Assembly (NCBI RefSeq): GCF_001956215.1
Contig: NZ_MRTQ01000016.1
Span: forward strand, 51,088-115,087
DNA: 64,000 bases
Direction: 5' to 3'
Source: Paenibacillus sp. FSL R5-0490
Lineage (GTDB): Bacteria > Bacillota > Bacilli > Bacillales > Cytobacillaceae
Part shown: one piece after another, positions 49,387 through 58,287 of the stretch
Layout: each line of letters opens with the position of its first letter
How positions within the stretch are numbered: the first letter of the stretch is position 1
Notes under the pieces: model-generated
What the model saw: only the letters and a program-made list of their open reading frames with translations
The model's database searches: none
Told to the model about the DNA's origin: nothing
Made by a program: the position numbers and the translations under genes

Positions 49387-50820
49387 TTGGATTGGAAACC
49401 TGATAGAAAATCAAAAACACCTATTTATAAACAGCTGGCGATTTATATAGAAAACGGGATAGCAGATGGCACCTTCCCGCCAGACAAGCCGCTGCCCTCA
49501 GAAAGAGGATTAGCAAAACAGTTTGATATCAATAGAAGCACGGTTGTTGCTGCATATGATGAACTGGAGTCAAACGGGATCGTTGAACGTAATCGGGGAA
49601 GCGGTACGATGGTCAGCAAGGATATTTGGGGAATGGCGAAAAGACGTATTCCAAGCTGGAACCGGTATATTGAAGCAGGCTCCTTTTTGCCCAACTTACC
49701 AGTCACACAAAGGATCCATAAAGAACTGGCAGAGACAAAACTGATCAATCTGGCCAGCGGGGAGCTCTCTCACGACCTCTTTCCGTTGGCTTCCCTAAGA
49801 GAAATTACTTCCAATCGCTCTTTTATCGGGACACTGGGGTACGATCACCCGCAGGGAAATGAAATTTTGAGAAAAACACTGGCTGATCATGTAAAAGAGT
49901 ACCGGGACATCGAGACCAGCCCTTCTTCCATAATGATTACATCCGGTGCCCAGCAGGCCCTGCACCTTGTCGTTCAATGCCTCTTAAAACCCGGGGACTC
50001 TGTTGCAATCGAGGATCCCTCTTATCACTACAGCCTGCCAATCTTTAAATCAGCCGGAGTCAAAACCTATTATTTAAAAACAGGCAAGTATGGAGTAAAT
50101 CCTGAGGATATTATAGCCTTATATAAAAAGCATCGAATAAAGATGATCTTTTTAAATCCTATTTTTCAAAACCCTACAGGCACATTGCTTCCTGAAGACA
50201 GGCGCAGAAAAATCCTTGAATTGTCCTCTGAATACGGGATTCCGGTGGTGGAGGATGATCCTTACAGCCTAACACCCTTTACCGGTGAAAAAATGAATAC
50301 ACTCAAATCCCTGGATCGCGATGGCATTGTTTTATATATTAGTTCTTTGACCAAAATTGTCGCTTCCGGGCTTAGAATCGGCTGGATCATTGGCCCCAGA
50401 TCGGTAATTGAGCGGTTATCAGATGCCAAGCAGCAGGTGGATTTCGGCCATGGCAGCTATTCACAATGGGTTGCGAATGATTTTATTGAGTCCGCAGAAT
50501 TTGAGTCACATTTAAAATTTCTGACCAGGCAATTAGAACAGCGGAGAAACTCAATTGTTTCAAGCCTGGATCATTTTTTGGAAGACCAAGTGGAATTTAG
50601 TACACCGCAAGGCGGAATACATCTTTGGTGCCGGATCAAAAAAGAGCACAATGAAAATCAGCTGCTTGAAGAGTCAATAAAACATGGTGTCATATATGTT
50701 CCCGGAACAACCATGGGATCCGAGAAAGGGTTCGTTCGATTTACATTTGGCAGGGAAAATGAAGTAAACATTCATGAAGGGATTAAACGGTTTGCCGATG
50801 CCCTGATAAATCTCGAATAA
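49387..50820 (+). CDS. MocR-type PLP-dependent aminotransferase/GntR regulator
   Basis: 477 residues. N-terminal GntR winged helix-turn-helix about 5-75 (TPIYKQLAIYIENGIADGTF, LPSERGLAKQFDINRSTVVAAYDEL in parts), then a fold-type I aminotransferase domain with the PLP Lys in YISSLTKIVASGLRIGW. MocR proteins such as GabR and PdxR act as regulators using PLP as effector. AAAAGG lies 8 nt before this TTG; the ATG three codons earlier abuts the Shine-Dalgarno. No target gene is divergent; spx lies on the other side. Confidence 0.9.
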   Translation: MDWKPDRKSKTPIYKQLAIYIENGIADGTFPPDKPLPSERGLAKQFDINRSTVVAAYDELESNGIVERNRGSGTMVSKDIWGMAKRRIPSWNRYIEAGSFLPNLPVTQRIHKELAETKLINLASGELSHDLFPLASLREITSNRSFIGTLGYDHPQGNEILRKTLADHVKEYRDIETSPSSIMITSGAQQALHLVVQCLLKPGDSVAIEDPSYHYSLPIFKSAGVKTYYLKTGKYGVNPEDIIALYKKHRIKMIFLNPIFQNPTGTLLPEDRRRKILELSSEYGIPVVEDDPYSLTPFTGEKMNTLKSLDRDGIVLYISSLTKIVASGLRIGWIIGPRSVIERLSDAKQQVDFGHGSYSQWVANDFIESAEFESHLKFLTRQLEQRRNSIVSSLDHFLEDQVEFSTPQGGIHLWCRIKKEHNENQLLEESIKHGVIYVPGTTMGSEKGFVRFTFGRENEVNIHEGIKRFADALINLE

Positions 50821-50822
50821 TG

Positions 50823-50851
50823 AAAGAACGCCTGGGTTTCAGGCGTTCTTT
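50823..50851. terminator. bidirectional terminator between mocR and GNAT genes
   Basis: AAAGAACGCCTG/CAGGCGTTCTTT, a perfect 12-bp stem with a 5-nt loop. Confidence 0.92.
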
Positions 50852-50859
50852 CTTCTTTA

Positions 50860-51300
50860 TTAAACACTTAATTCATAATGGTAAAATTGCTCATCCCGCT
50901 TAAACCCGATTTTTTCATAGAGTCTTTGTGCAGAGAAATTATCAGGAGCCGTACTGAGGCTGAGACTTACCGCCCCTGTTTCAGCAGCGAGCTCCTTCGC
51001 TTTGTCTATGAGCTTTTCCCCTATTCCCAGATTTCTTGCCTCTGCATCCACATACAAGTCATTCAGGATCCAGGCTCTTTTCATAGATATAGATGAAAAA
51101 GTTGGGTAAAGCTGAGTAAATCCAAGATACTTTCCTTCCTTCTTCACCACATATATGACAGAATCCCTCTTTTCTAAGCGTTCTTTTATGTACTCGGCTG
51201 CTGCTTCCAAATCGGGTGCTTGTTTGTAAAATATACGATATAAATTAAATAAAGCGGAAACTCCTTCTAGATCCGCCATTGAAGCTTGATATATTTCCAT
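50860..51300 (-). CDS. GNAT family N-acetyltransferase
   Basis: 146 residues with the acetyl-CoA loop LYVDAEARNLGIGEKLIDKAKELAAETG (in parts) and the C-terminal SAQRLYEKIGFKRDEQFYHYEL. AAAGGTGG precedes this ATG (MEIYQAS); four upstream codons are open. Substrate unknown. The 51301-51537 gap holds only a terminator of the next gene. Confidence 0.88.
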   Translation of the reverse strand: MEIYQASMADLEGVSALFNLYRIFYKQAPDLEAAAEYIKERLEKRDSVIYVVKKEGKYLGFTQLYPTFSSISMKRAWILNDLYVDAEARNLGIGEKLIDKAKELAAETGAVSLSLSTAPDNFSAQRLYEKIGFKRDEQFYHYELSV

Positions 51301-51490
51301 TTTTATAACCACCTTTATAACTTTAATTAAGTAATTATATAAATATTAACAAATATTTGTAAACTCAATATGTACATGTATTGAAAAAGGCCCCAATCCC
51401 TTATGACTATTTTTCATATATCATCAGAATCAAAGGAGCACCCACGATCTGCATGGTAAGCTGCAGTTAATTACATCCCTCCTGCAGACA

Positions 51491-51520
51491 AAAAAAGCCT
51501 AGATCCAAGGATCTAGCTTT
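51491..51520 (-). terminator. terminator of the YfmQ gene
   Basis: CTAGATCC/GGATCTAG stem extended by AAGC/GCTT, with a T7 run on the minus strand. Confidence 0.85.
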
Positions 51521-51537
51521 CATTTAATATTCTTAGT

Positions 51538-51975
51538 TTAACTGACCTTTATTGCCAGTGAGCTGTTTTGAAGGCTATCAGAAATCAGGCTGTATGCGAT
51601 GACCTTTTTTCTGCGCTGTTTGACCACATCAATGCGGTCCTTATAGCTATATACGAACAGCTTGTCATCTCTTTCCAGAAACTCGATAACTATTGGTATT
51701 CCACTGAACTCAGGCCGTAAAAAAAGCTGTTCGCTGCCCGGGTGGATATAATGTTTCTTAATAAATATTCCTTCATTGAACTGATTGATAATCTGAAGTT
51801 TCTCCTTATCTTCCAGCCTATTATCACCAATTGTGACTGTAACCTCTTTCTCATCAAGCCTGGAATGAGTTTCAAATTTCCGGATCAGCCAATTAACCGT
51901 GCCGGTCGGCATACAGGTCAGCACGATTTTCAGCAGACTAACGAGAATAATAGGTACCAATACTGCCCATGTCAT
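51538..51975 (-). CDS. yfmQ: YfmQ family protein
   Basis: 145 residues: one N-terminal membrane anchor (about 3-22), then a soluble domain with CMPTGTVNWLIRKFETHSRL, NQFNEGIFIKKHYIHPGSEQLF, KLFVYSYKDRIDVVKQ and the ending KKVIAYSLISDSLQN. This matches B. subtilis YfmQ, whose function is unknown. It is followed upstream on the same strand by another small membrane-protein gene. Confidence 0.82.
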   Translation of the reverse strand: MTWAVLVPIILVSLLKIVLTCMPTGTVNWLIRKFETHSRLDEKEVTVTIGDNRLEDKEKLQIINQFNEGIFIKKHYIHPGSEQLFLRPEFSGIPIVIEFLERDDKLFVYSYKDRIDVVKQRRKKVIAYSLISDSLQNSSLAIKVS

Positions 51976-51997
51976 CTTTCTTCATCTCCATCTGTAT

Positions 51998-52189
51998 TTA
52001 AATCCGCCAAATATAAACTCCAAGAGAAGCTAATCCGATAAAAATAATAACCACATATATTAAGGTTAAATTGGTTGTGTTCCGTTTTGTTGAACTTCCA
52101 TAGTTCTCATCAGCCTTGCCTGTCAGCAGCAAAGTTGAAACCACAGCAAAAATTAAGATAATTAGAACCAGTCCAAGCATTACTCCCAT
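51998..52189 (-). CDS. small membrane protein, hypothetical
   Basis: 63 residues, two membrane segments (about 4-22 and 43-60) with the polar loop GKADENYGSSTKRNTTN. AAGAGGTG lies 6 nt before this ATG. It sits 22 bp upstream of yfmQ on the same strand, so the two probably form an operon. Confidence 0.6.
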   Translation of the reverse strand: MGVMLGLVLIILIFAVVSTLLLTGKADENYGSSTKRNTTNLTLIYVVIIFIGLASLGVYIWRI

Positions 52190-52545
52190 GCTGCGCACCT
52201 CTTCTTTTACATTTTAATAAACTGCTATATCTAAATAATATCGCAAAAGGGCCAACAATTAACCATCCAATTAGATATAAAATTCACCATCCACTTTCAC
52301 CATATAAAAAAATGCCTCTCCCATCTTATATTAGGCACGGCATAATAATCTTGAATTCTACTTATCAGGCACTCTGCTCCAATATACAAGGGTCATCATA
52401 ACATCTCCAGGCACTGAAAAGATGAAATCTTTTCCATAACATCCCCCCTATGTATTGCGATACTTTCATTATAATAGCTGGCAATTAAATAATATGGAAA
52501 AATTATGTTACTATTATCAAAGACTCATTTTTCCGGGAGATAAAG
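52190..52545. other. 356-bp intergenic stretch
   Basis: No convincing gene. A few very short frames with plausible ribosome-binding sites occur on the minus strand around 52380-52445 (under 26 codons), which I do not call. The promoter of the vanZ-like gene should lie at the right end. Confidence 0.5.
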
Positions 52546-53022
52546 ATGAAGATAATTATAAGATTTTTCATGGGAATAAGCTTTCTTATTTACCTGCTTT
52601 TATTAACAGTACTGCTCTTTTTCATGTCGAGAGGATTCTGGTCAGAAATGCCTTTAATCGAATATATGAAGCAGTCCTCAAATCTTGTGCCCTTTAAAAC
52701 CATTAAAGGGTATGTATTGGCTATGACCAATGGAAGCATGAATTTAATCATTCCTATAAAAAACCTTGCCGGCAATGTGGCTGCATTTTTGCCAATGGGA
52801 ATTTTTCTGCCCTATTTTAGTAAAAGGCTAAACAGACATAAGTCCTTTACAATTACCATGACTGTCATAATCCTTAGTGTGGAAATTATACAGCTGGTCA
52901 CAAGAAGAGGCAGTTTGGATATTGATGATTTTATTCTAAATATGATCGGAGCGTTAATAGGGTTTGGTTTATGGAAAGTGATGACAGATCGGAAAGCAAG
53001 GAAAAATGCTGTGAACGTATAA
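52546..53022 (+). CDS. VanZ family membrane protein
   Basis: 158 residues, four to five helices, with VanZ-family motifs: NLVPFKTIKGY, NLAGNVAAFLPMGIFLPYFSKRL (in parts) and VEIIQLVTRRGSLDIDDFILNMIGALIG (in parts). VanZ gives low-level teicoplanin resistance in enterococci; Bacillus homologues are usually of unknown function. RBS GGGAG. A bidirectional terminator follows. Confidence 0.88.
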   Translation: MKIIIRFFMGISFLIYLLLLTVLLFFMSRGFWSEMPLIEYMKQSSNLVPFKTIKGYVLAMTNGSMNLIIPIKNLAGNVAAFLPMGIFLPYFSKRLNRHKSFTITMTVIILSVEIIQLVTRRGSLDIDDFILNMIGALIGFGLWKVMTDRKARKNAVNV

Positions 53023-53023
53023 T

Positions 53024-53056
53024 AAATGCCTGTCTAACTGGTTTAGACAGGCATTT
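53024..53056. terminator. bidirectional terminator between vanZ-like and serine hydrolase genes
   Basis: AAATGCCTGTCTAA/TTAGACAGGCATTT, a perfect 14-bp stem with a 5-nt loop. Confidence 0.93.
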
Positions 53057-53059
53057 TCA

Positions 53060-54511
53060 TTACTTTGTTTTTTTATGAATTAATCTAATCAGCAGCAGCC
53101 CATTTATGGCCAGCATAATTACTGCCACTATCGTTAAAAGGGCAATATCAGGTGCAAAGACAGAGATGGAATGCCAAGGTGAAGATGTACAAGCTGTGAA
53201 AACAGGGATTAGTGCAGCTGACAGACCAATAAAAATCAGCCCTACGGAAAGTCCTTTTCCCTTTTTTAGAAACTTCCGGGTTCTGAATCTTTTCCATAAA
53301 TAGATTGAAAGTATTACTAGCAGGAGGACGCAACCCAGCAGAATGTATTGTATGGTCAAACTATGATTAGGTACTTGTTCAGGCTCATCGCCATTTAATA
53401 GACTAATAATATGTTCCTTCAGATAGTAAAGTCCATCTTCCTCTAAAATATGATTCTTATTTGTCAGAATCACACCGCCCCAGCTGGTTCCCGGAATATA
53501 AAAGATTTCTGCATGCGAATCAGGGGTAGAACCAGAATGCCAAATTATTTCTTTGGGAGTATCCGGTCCTGATATGCGGATTCCTAAACCATAATACCGG
53601 TCTTCTCCAGTTTGGACCTGCGGTGTCTTAAATAAATCCAAAGTTTTATCACTGATAAAATGCTCCGGCCCTTTCCCGCTCAATAATTTTACAAATTGGA
53701 CCATATCTGCAGAACTGGCCGTAATGTATCCGTATGGTGCCCCGGCGTCATCATAGGCTACAGAACTTTTCACCGGAAATCCAAACCAGGATTGATACCC
53801 GCTCAGGTAGCCCTTCTCATAAGCTCCCTCTTTATCAGCCGCAGCGTATTTCATCCCTAAGGGATCAAAAATTTGCTGTTCCATGTACTCTTCATAGGAC
53901 ATTCCCGTCAGTTCTTCAATCATCGCTCCCAAGATTAAGAAATTGGCATTGCTGTATTGATGCTTTTCACCAGGTGCAGCAGTCAGTTCAACTTCAGCCA
54001 GTTTCTTGACTTGATGCTTAATAGCCTTACTGCCTGTTAACTCTTTATCAGATAGGGCAAGCCCGTCATAGGTGCTGAACCCGCTTGTCTGCGCGAGCAA
54101 TTGCTCCACTGTGATTTCGCCCGCTTTCCCCTTGTTCAGTTTCAACCACGGAAGATATTCTTCAATACTGGCATCCAGGCGGATAGTTCCATTATCAGCT
54201 AATTTCATAATGGCCATTGCCGTTAATGATTTGCTTATGGAGCCAATCGTAAAAGGAGTTTGTTCTGTAACCTCCTCCTCTGATTCTCCAGTAACTCCCC
54301 ATGATTTTGAAAAAAATAGTTCATTATTATTGACGAAGGCAACTGAAGCCCCTGGAACTTGATAGTCTTCCAGGTAATCCTTAATTGCCTTCTCAATTTT
54401 TGCTTCGATGTCTTCTTCAGCTGAAGCCGAATTTTCAGGCAAACAACTAAATGAAGTGAACAAGATAAGAATCAATATTATTTTTAATAAACTGGACGGC
54501 AAGACTGCCAT
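53060..54511 (-). CDS. beta-lactamase-fold serine hydrolase (PBP4*-like) with C-terminal membrane domain
   Basis: 483 residues: signal peptide (about 1-30), class C beta-lactamase-like domain about 35-370, and three C-terminal transmembrane helices. Catalytic motifs are SISKS (SxxK), YSNAN (YxN) and HSGSTPD (in place of KTG). Relatives act as D-amino-acid esterases or peptidases at the cell surface, or in toxin self-protection. GGGAGAGG precedes this ATG; an 11-codon longer frame has no support. Confidence 0.88.
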   Translation of the reverse strand: MAVLPSSLLKIILILILFTSFSCLPENSASAEEDIEAKIEKAIKDYLEDYQVPGASVAFVNNNELFFSKSWGVTGESEEEVTEQTPFTIGSISKSLTAMAIMKLADNGTIRLDASIEEYLPWLKLNKGKAGEITVEQLLAQTSGFSTYDGLALSDKELTGSKAIKHQVKKLAEVELTAAPGEKHQYSNANFLILGAMIEELTGMSYEEYMEQQIFDPLGMKYAAADKEGAYEKGYLSGYQSWFGFPVKSSVAYDDAGAPYGYITASSADMVQFVKLLSGKGPEHFISDKTLDLFKTPQVQTGEDRYYGLGIRISGPDTPKEIIWHSGSTPDSHAEIFYIPGTSWGGVILTNKNHILEEDGLYYLKEHIISLLNGDEPEQVPNHSLTIQYILLGCVLLLVILSIYLWKRFRTRKFLKKGKGLSVGLIFIGLSAALIPVFTACTSSPWHSISVFAPDIALLTIVAVIMLAINGLLLIRLIHKKTK

Positions 54512-54856
54512 ATAACCTCTCCCTCTACCAATGTCCTTGATCAACGGTTTGTCCTGTTGCTGGAATGCTAAAAAATATAATTGATTTCATCTTACCTGTA
54601 TTTGGAAATACCAATAATGAGCCTCAGCTTTATTTCAAATAGGACTTGAGATGTAATAGAAGATCGGACTCTTTTCATCAAGGTGGATAATGCAGGGAAT
54701 GACTGGTAAATTCGGAGGGTAAATACGGCCAAGCGTACTTTACAAGCTGGGTTTCAGGAGATAGGAGGCTGGCCCCACCTGCTTTAAGCTTTAGCAAACG
54801 TGGTCAGGCAACTATTTTAAGTACAATAAGAGCTGCTATCTAATAAAGGATAAGAC
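54512..54856. other. 345-bp intergenic stretch
   Basis: Contains no open frame of note. The last bases overlap a GGATAAGA/TCTTATCC hairpin at the end of the next gene, which probably terminates it. The GC content in the middle is higher than usual for an intergenic stretch, so it may be a worn gene remnant, but I cannot identify one. Confidence 0.5.
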
Positions 54857-55480
54857 TTATAATCTTATCCCCGTTACTTCCTTATCTATTAATGCAGGTA
54901 ATTCTAAAATGGATTTTAAATTAGGACTTTTTTTATAAGGCAGCATATCAATGCTTCCAATTTTAGCAGCAACATCATACTCTCCAATAATGGTGTCTAA
55001 TAATATAAAAGCAGCATTTTCCCATTCTTCAAAATCAGAATCATAGCCTTTGAGATATAGAACAATGTCTAAAGTATCACCATTTTTTCTGTAAGTGAAA
55101 TAGACATCATCAGGCCCTAAACGTATATCCTCATATTCTATAGTGGATATATCATCAACAGTACTTTTTTGGCGAAAGGCAATTATTTTAAAGCCTGCAA
55201 GCTGGGGTGCATTTTCAACAAGGCCAATGACATCTGGAAAGGCAGACAAGATGCCATCAGCGCTTATTATAAACTCTCTCTTTCCTTCGATAAGATCTGC
55301 ACTAAATTCAAATGCTAAATCTGCATTTATCTTAGATAACTGTTTACTTAGTTTGTTGAACAATGAATTTAAATTTCCTTCTTCTAACAGATAATAGCCT
55401 TGTGAATTCTTTTCAAACCAGATCCAGAAGTCAGTAACTGTATAGTTTCTTCCAAAGATTTTTTTGAACATAGTGTCCAT
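54857..55480 (-). CDS. hypothetical protein
   Basis: 207 residues, soluble, mixed alpha/beta. NTDFWIWFEKNSQGYYLLEEG-like N-terminal part (TDFWIWFEKNSQGYY), then FSADLIEGKREFIISADGI, LVENAPQLAGFKIIAFRQ, and a C-terminal TIIGEYDVAAKIGSIDMLP. This pattern recalls uncharacterised proteins of Firmicutes and Bacteroidetes annotated near toxin-immunity genes, but I cannot name a family. No clear ribosome-binding site; ATG at 55480. Confidence 0.6.
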   Translation of the reverse strand: MDTMFKKIFGRNYTVTDFWIWFEKNSQGYYLLEEGNLNSLFNKLSKQLSKINADLAFEFSADLIEGKREFIISADGILSAFPDVIGLVENAPQLAGFKIIAFRQKSTVDDISTIEYEDIRLGPDDVYFTYRKNGDTLDIVLYLKGYDSDFEEWENAAFILLDTIIGEYDVAAKIGSIDMLPYKKSPNLKSILELPALIDKEVTGIRL

Positions 55481-55521
55481 CCTTTTTGAGTAATTTTATT
55501 AATTATGCCTCCAATTTTTGA

Positions 55522-55668
55522 GGGATATCGTTTGATCAAAATACTGAAGATCAAGAGGTCATTAACCAGGTTAAGGACGCATTTTCCAAAAATTTGAATT
55601 GGAAGCAAAATTTCCAGATGGAACCGAAAAAGAATATTCAGAAACGAAAACTCAATAAAAACAAATGA
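55522..55668 (+). other. possible gene relic (48 codons, no start)
   Basis: Plus-strand open stretch directly after a TGA, with no start codon near its beginning. It reads as a plausible hydrophilic C-terminus (FDQNTEDQEVINQVKDAF, then basic KKNIQKRKLNKNK) and ends just before a terminator-like hairpin. It could be the tail of a deleted gene. The rest of the 55481-55799 stretch shows nothing. Confidence 0.4.
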
Positions 55669-55698
55669 GTTCAGAAGCATTGCCTCCTGAGCTCATTT
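55663..55698. terminator. hairpin, probable terminator
   Basis: AAATGAG-T-TCAG pairs with CTGA-G-CTCATTT around a 10-nt loop. T-rich sequence follows on the minus strand (GTTTTTATT). Confidence 0.6.
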
Positions 55699-55799
55699 TA
55701 CGTGCCTCAGCTATACCAGATCATCTTGGCACTCACCTAAAGTCTGATGCAGTAGTTTATTGAGACGTATTTTCCCAAGTCTTTTGTTCAAAGCTATTC

Positions 55800-56507
55800 T
55801 CAACATATACAAGTCTTCCGCTTAAGCCCAACCCTTCCCTTCGATTCCACCTTCTCAATATATTCCTTGGCTAAAGGCACTTTACAGGCTGTGTTTCCAA
55901 CATCCACATGCACTTTTCCGATATGCTCAGCAATATTCTTCGCTTCCTCATTCAGTTCAGGTACATAAGAGCCCACTGAGATAACAAAGCCGTTCATCAC
56001 ATACCTTACTCGGTTTCTTTCTTCATGAATGGTATTTTTAACTTGTGTCAATAATGCTTTTATTTCACTTATATCAAGCTCATTATCAGGTGTAATCGAT
56101 ACATAATTTGAATACGTGTTCCAGCCGCAGACCGAAACCATTTCATCCTCGGATTTGATCCACTCCCGGGCCAATTCAAGAGCATACTCACTTTCGGCCG
56201 CCACCTGGGCAACTGTATACTCCGCAGCCATGTACCAATATGCCTTTTCAGCCCATTCCTGTAAAGTCTCTTTTTTCATTAGCTTTGGATTGACAGACAG
56301 CCCTGCCAGATACATCGCATCATGATTTCCTGATTCATATAATTGAAGTGCCAGCTCATGATCCTTCTTTACAAACTTTACCAGATTTTTTAAATCTCCA
56401 ACCTTCACACCAAAAAAAGGCTCCTTCGCCCCGTGATTTTTGAAAGTCTTCTTCGTCTGCTCTGTACCAAGCTCTTCAAGCTTTTGCATGATTTCTTCAT
56501 AAGTCAT
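55800..56507 (-). CDS. DNA alkylation repair protein (AlkD-like HEAT repeat), paralogue 2
   Basis: 235 residues, the same length and family as the protein at 24855: ESGNHDAMYLAGLSVNP, VCGWNTYSNYVSITPDNELD and C-terminal SKGRVGLKRKTCIC. The phrase NHGAKEPFFGVKVGDLK parallels the other's SNGAHEPLFGVATGAMK. GGGTGAGG precedes this ATG; three upstream codons are open. Activity unproven. Confidence 0.85.
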   Translation of the reverse strand: MTYEEIMQKLEELGTEQTKKTFKNHGAKEPFFGVKVGDLKNLVKFVKKDHELALQLYESGNHDAMYLAGLSVNPKLMKKETLQEWAEKAYWYMAAEYTVAQVAAESEYALELAREWIKSEDEMVSVCGWNTYSNYVSITPDNELDISEIKALLTQVKNTIHEERNRVRYVMNGFVISVGSYVPELNEEAKNIAEHIGKVHVDVGNTACKVPLAKEYIEKVESKGRVGLKRKTCIC

Positions 56508-56644
56508 GATCCTCACCCTTTCAACAATTGCTCCTATACATTATTGGCCTTGAGCCTTTACTTTAAGCCGAAGTTTATATGTTTTTTAAAAAACTAATAT
56601 CATAGGGGCTGCAACCAGCCTGCATGGTCATTACCCTGTACTTT

Positions 56645-56947
56645 TTAACCCTCACCGTAGTATTCAGCAAAATAGAAGAATTCATATTTTCTAACTAAAT
56701 AGTTTCTCAACTTTCCTTGAGTCGCTTTTTCAACAGGAGGTTCCGTTAATGTATAAGCTTTAGCATTTAACTCAGCAAACCTATCCCGATCCACCTCATT
56801 ATGAAAGTCGTCTTCAATAATCCCTGAACCGATGGCAGCTGCAGGATATCCGCTGAAAAAGACGTGGGTTCTTAATGCCATGTTTGGAGTTGAATGAAGC
56901 AGAATCAGCAGTACTCCCAAAACCGCTAATGGTATCAGTTTTTTCAT
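56645..56947 (-). CDS. secreted or membrane-anchored protein, hypothetical
   Basis: 100 residues with an N-terminal hydrophobic segment (KKLIPLAVLGVLLILL) that acts as signal or anchor, then an extracytoplasmic part with VFFSGYPAAAIGSGIIEDDF and an aromatic C-terminus YEFFYFAEYYGEG. AAGGAGCAC precedes this ATG; a 21-codon upstream extension is not supported. No family recognised. It lies just downstream of a decayed membrane-protein gene. Confidence 0.55.
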   Translation of the reverse strand: MKKLIPLAVLGVLLILLHSTPNMALRTHVFFSGYPAAAIGSGIIEDDFHNEVDRDRFAELNAKAYTLTEPPVEKATQGKLRNYLVRKYEFFYFAEYYGEG

Positions 56948-56981
56948 AAGTGCTCCTTCATGCGCACGCAATCCGGCTTTT

Positions 56982-57653
56982 TTAGCCTGCCAATATAGAA
57001 AGAAGTCCAAGCTGTTCGATGAAAAATAAGATTACAGCCGTGAGCGGAATAACCCTAATGCGCTGAAAATGATTTTTAGGCAAAACAATTCACAAAAACA
57101 CTGCTAACAGCAAAACAAATCCTTTTGGGATGGAGTAAGTATAGATAAAACTAAACCCTTCACCAATAAGCAGGCTGATCGGCATAGCAGCACAAAACGC
57201 TGCAAGCCACCCTGCCCCTCTCGCAAACCATACAGTATAGCCGCAAACAGGAGAAAGCAAGGCAATGCTCCCCCAATAGATAAATTGGGACTTTGGAAAA
57301 AATCCGAACAGAATCATAGAATACAAATAGTAAGCCGACAGCATCGCAGAAAAGAACACTAAAACATGCAGACCAGCAGCCATTGGCGTTCGGCTCCAGG
57401 CTGCAAGCAAAGAAGCTGCTTCTATCCAGAATCCAAGGCCAGAGCCAATTAACCCCAAAGCTGAACCATCTGCGTATTTGGCTATAAGCCCTAACAATGC
57501 TCCCAAAGCGAACACCGCTAGAGCAGTACCTATTATCCACTTGACAGTTAAATGGTGGCTTGTTTCAGCCCTTTCCTCTTCCAAACCTTTCATCGGCACA
57601 TTTCTAAGGAATAGCAGAATCAGTCCTGGAATACCTATATTGCTAACAAATCT
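56982..57653 (-). pseudogene. membrane protein gene with premature TGA and lost start (DUF6518-like)
   Basis: A multi-helix membrane protein reads from about 57653 (RFVSNIGIPGLILLFLRNV) through VKWIIGTALAVFALGALLG and YSIPKGFVLLLAVFL to TGA at 57090-57092. After the TGA the same frame continues 35 more sensible codons (IVLPKNHFQRIRVIPLTAV, then ILFFIEQLGLLSILAG) to TAA. Upstream, a strong GGAGGGAGG is followed in this frame by no ATG, GTG or TTG. Two separate lesions point to a pseudogene; a shorter protein from an internal GTG at 57599 remains possible. Confidence 0.7.
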
Positions 57654-57925
57654 TTACCTCCCTCCAGCCAATATTAAAATCAAGCTTTAGTCTCTCTCTT
57701 TTATTTAAACTTTTTTACACAAACATTTCATCCTAAATATGTGAATTTTCAACAAAAATCATAAACAGTAAAAAACACCCATAAATTTCTGTTGCGTTTT
57801 TTTACAAAAAAGGGTAATTTTATATAATATAGAATAAATTGTTACATCTGTTGTATTGGATTGAAAACTTACAGCTTCAAGGAGAGAAAGAGAGAATATG
57901 TTAAGAAAAAAGGGGATTAAAACAC

Positions 57926-58180
57926 ATGCAAAAGTATAGAAGGAGAAACACGCCAGCTTTTACATTTTTAGCATACTTTACACTGATTGCCGGCGCTGGG
58001 CTGTTTCTGATCGGACTTTACAATGCTGATATGGAGCTTAATGAAAAAGGGTATTACATTGCCGTCATGCTTCTGGTGGCGGTCGGGTCCATTCTGACTC
58101 AGAAAGTGACAAGGGACAATGCCGAAGATGCGGAAATCATGGCAGAGCAGGAGCGCAGATCAGCTAAAATTGAGCAATAA
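57926..58180 (+). CDS. YiaA/YiaB two-helix domain membrane protein
   Basis: 84 residues with the YiaAB pattern: NTPAFTFLAYFTLIAGAGLF, a short loop ADMELNEKGYY, and a second helix YIAVMLLVAVGSILTQK, then a charged tail. The ATG has GGGG upstream. The 57656-57925 region before it is AT-rich with no gene. Function unknown. Confidence 0.82.
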   Translation: MQKYRRRNTPAFTFLAYFTLIAGAGLFLIGLYNADMELNEKGYYIAVMLLVAVGSILTQKVTRDNAEDAEIMAEQERRSAKIEQ

Positions 58181-58248
58181 TACACAAGCTCAGAAAGGCT
58201 TCTGGGCTTTTTCTTTTGATTTAAATTTAAAACGTATTGACTTTAATA

Positions 58249-58264
58249 CTTAAAAGCGTTTAAG
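58249..58264. repeat. CTTAAAAGCGTTTAAG motif, copy 1 (promoter side of T-box)
   Basis: 16-bp near-palindrome just after a TTGACT (-35). The same 16 bp recur exactly at 58536-58551, and a 13/16 version at 58283-58298. Confidence 0.75.
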
Positions 58265-58287
58265 ATATAAAGCATCCTAATACTTAA

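Noticed and set aside
52380..52445. Very short minus-strand peptides (13-25 codons) behind GGAG or GGGGGG
   Set aside because: Too short to support without translation data, and the spacing of the ribosome-binding sites is poor.
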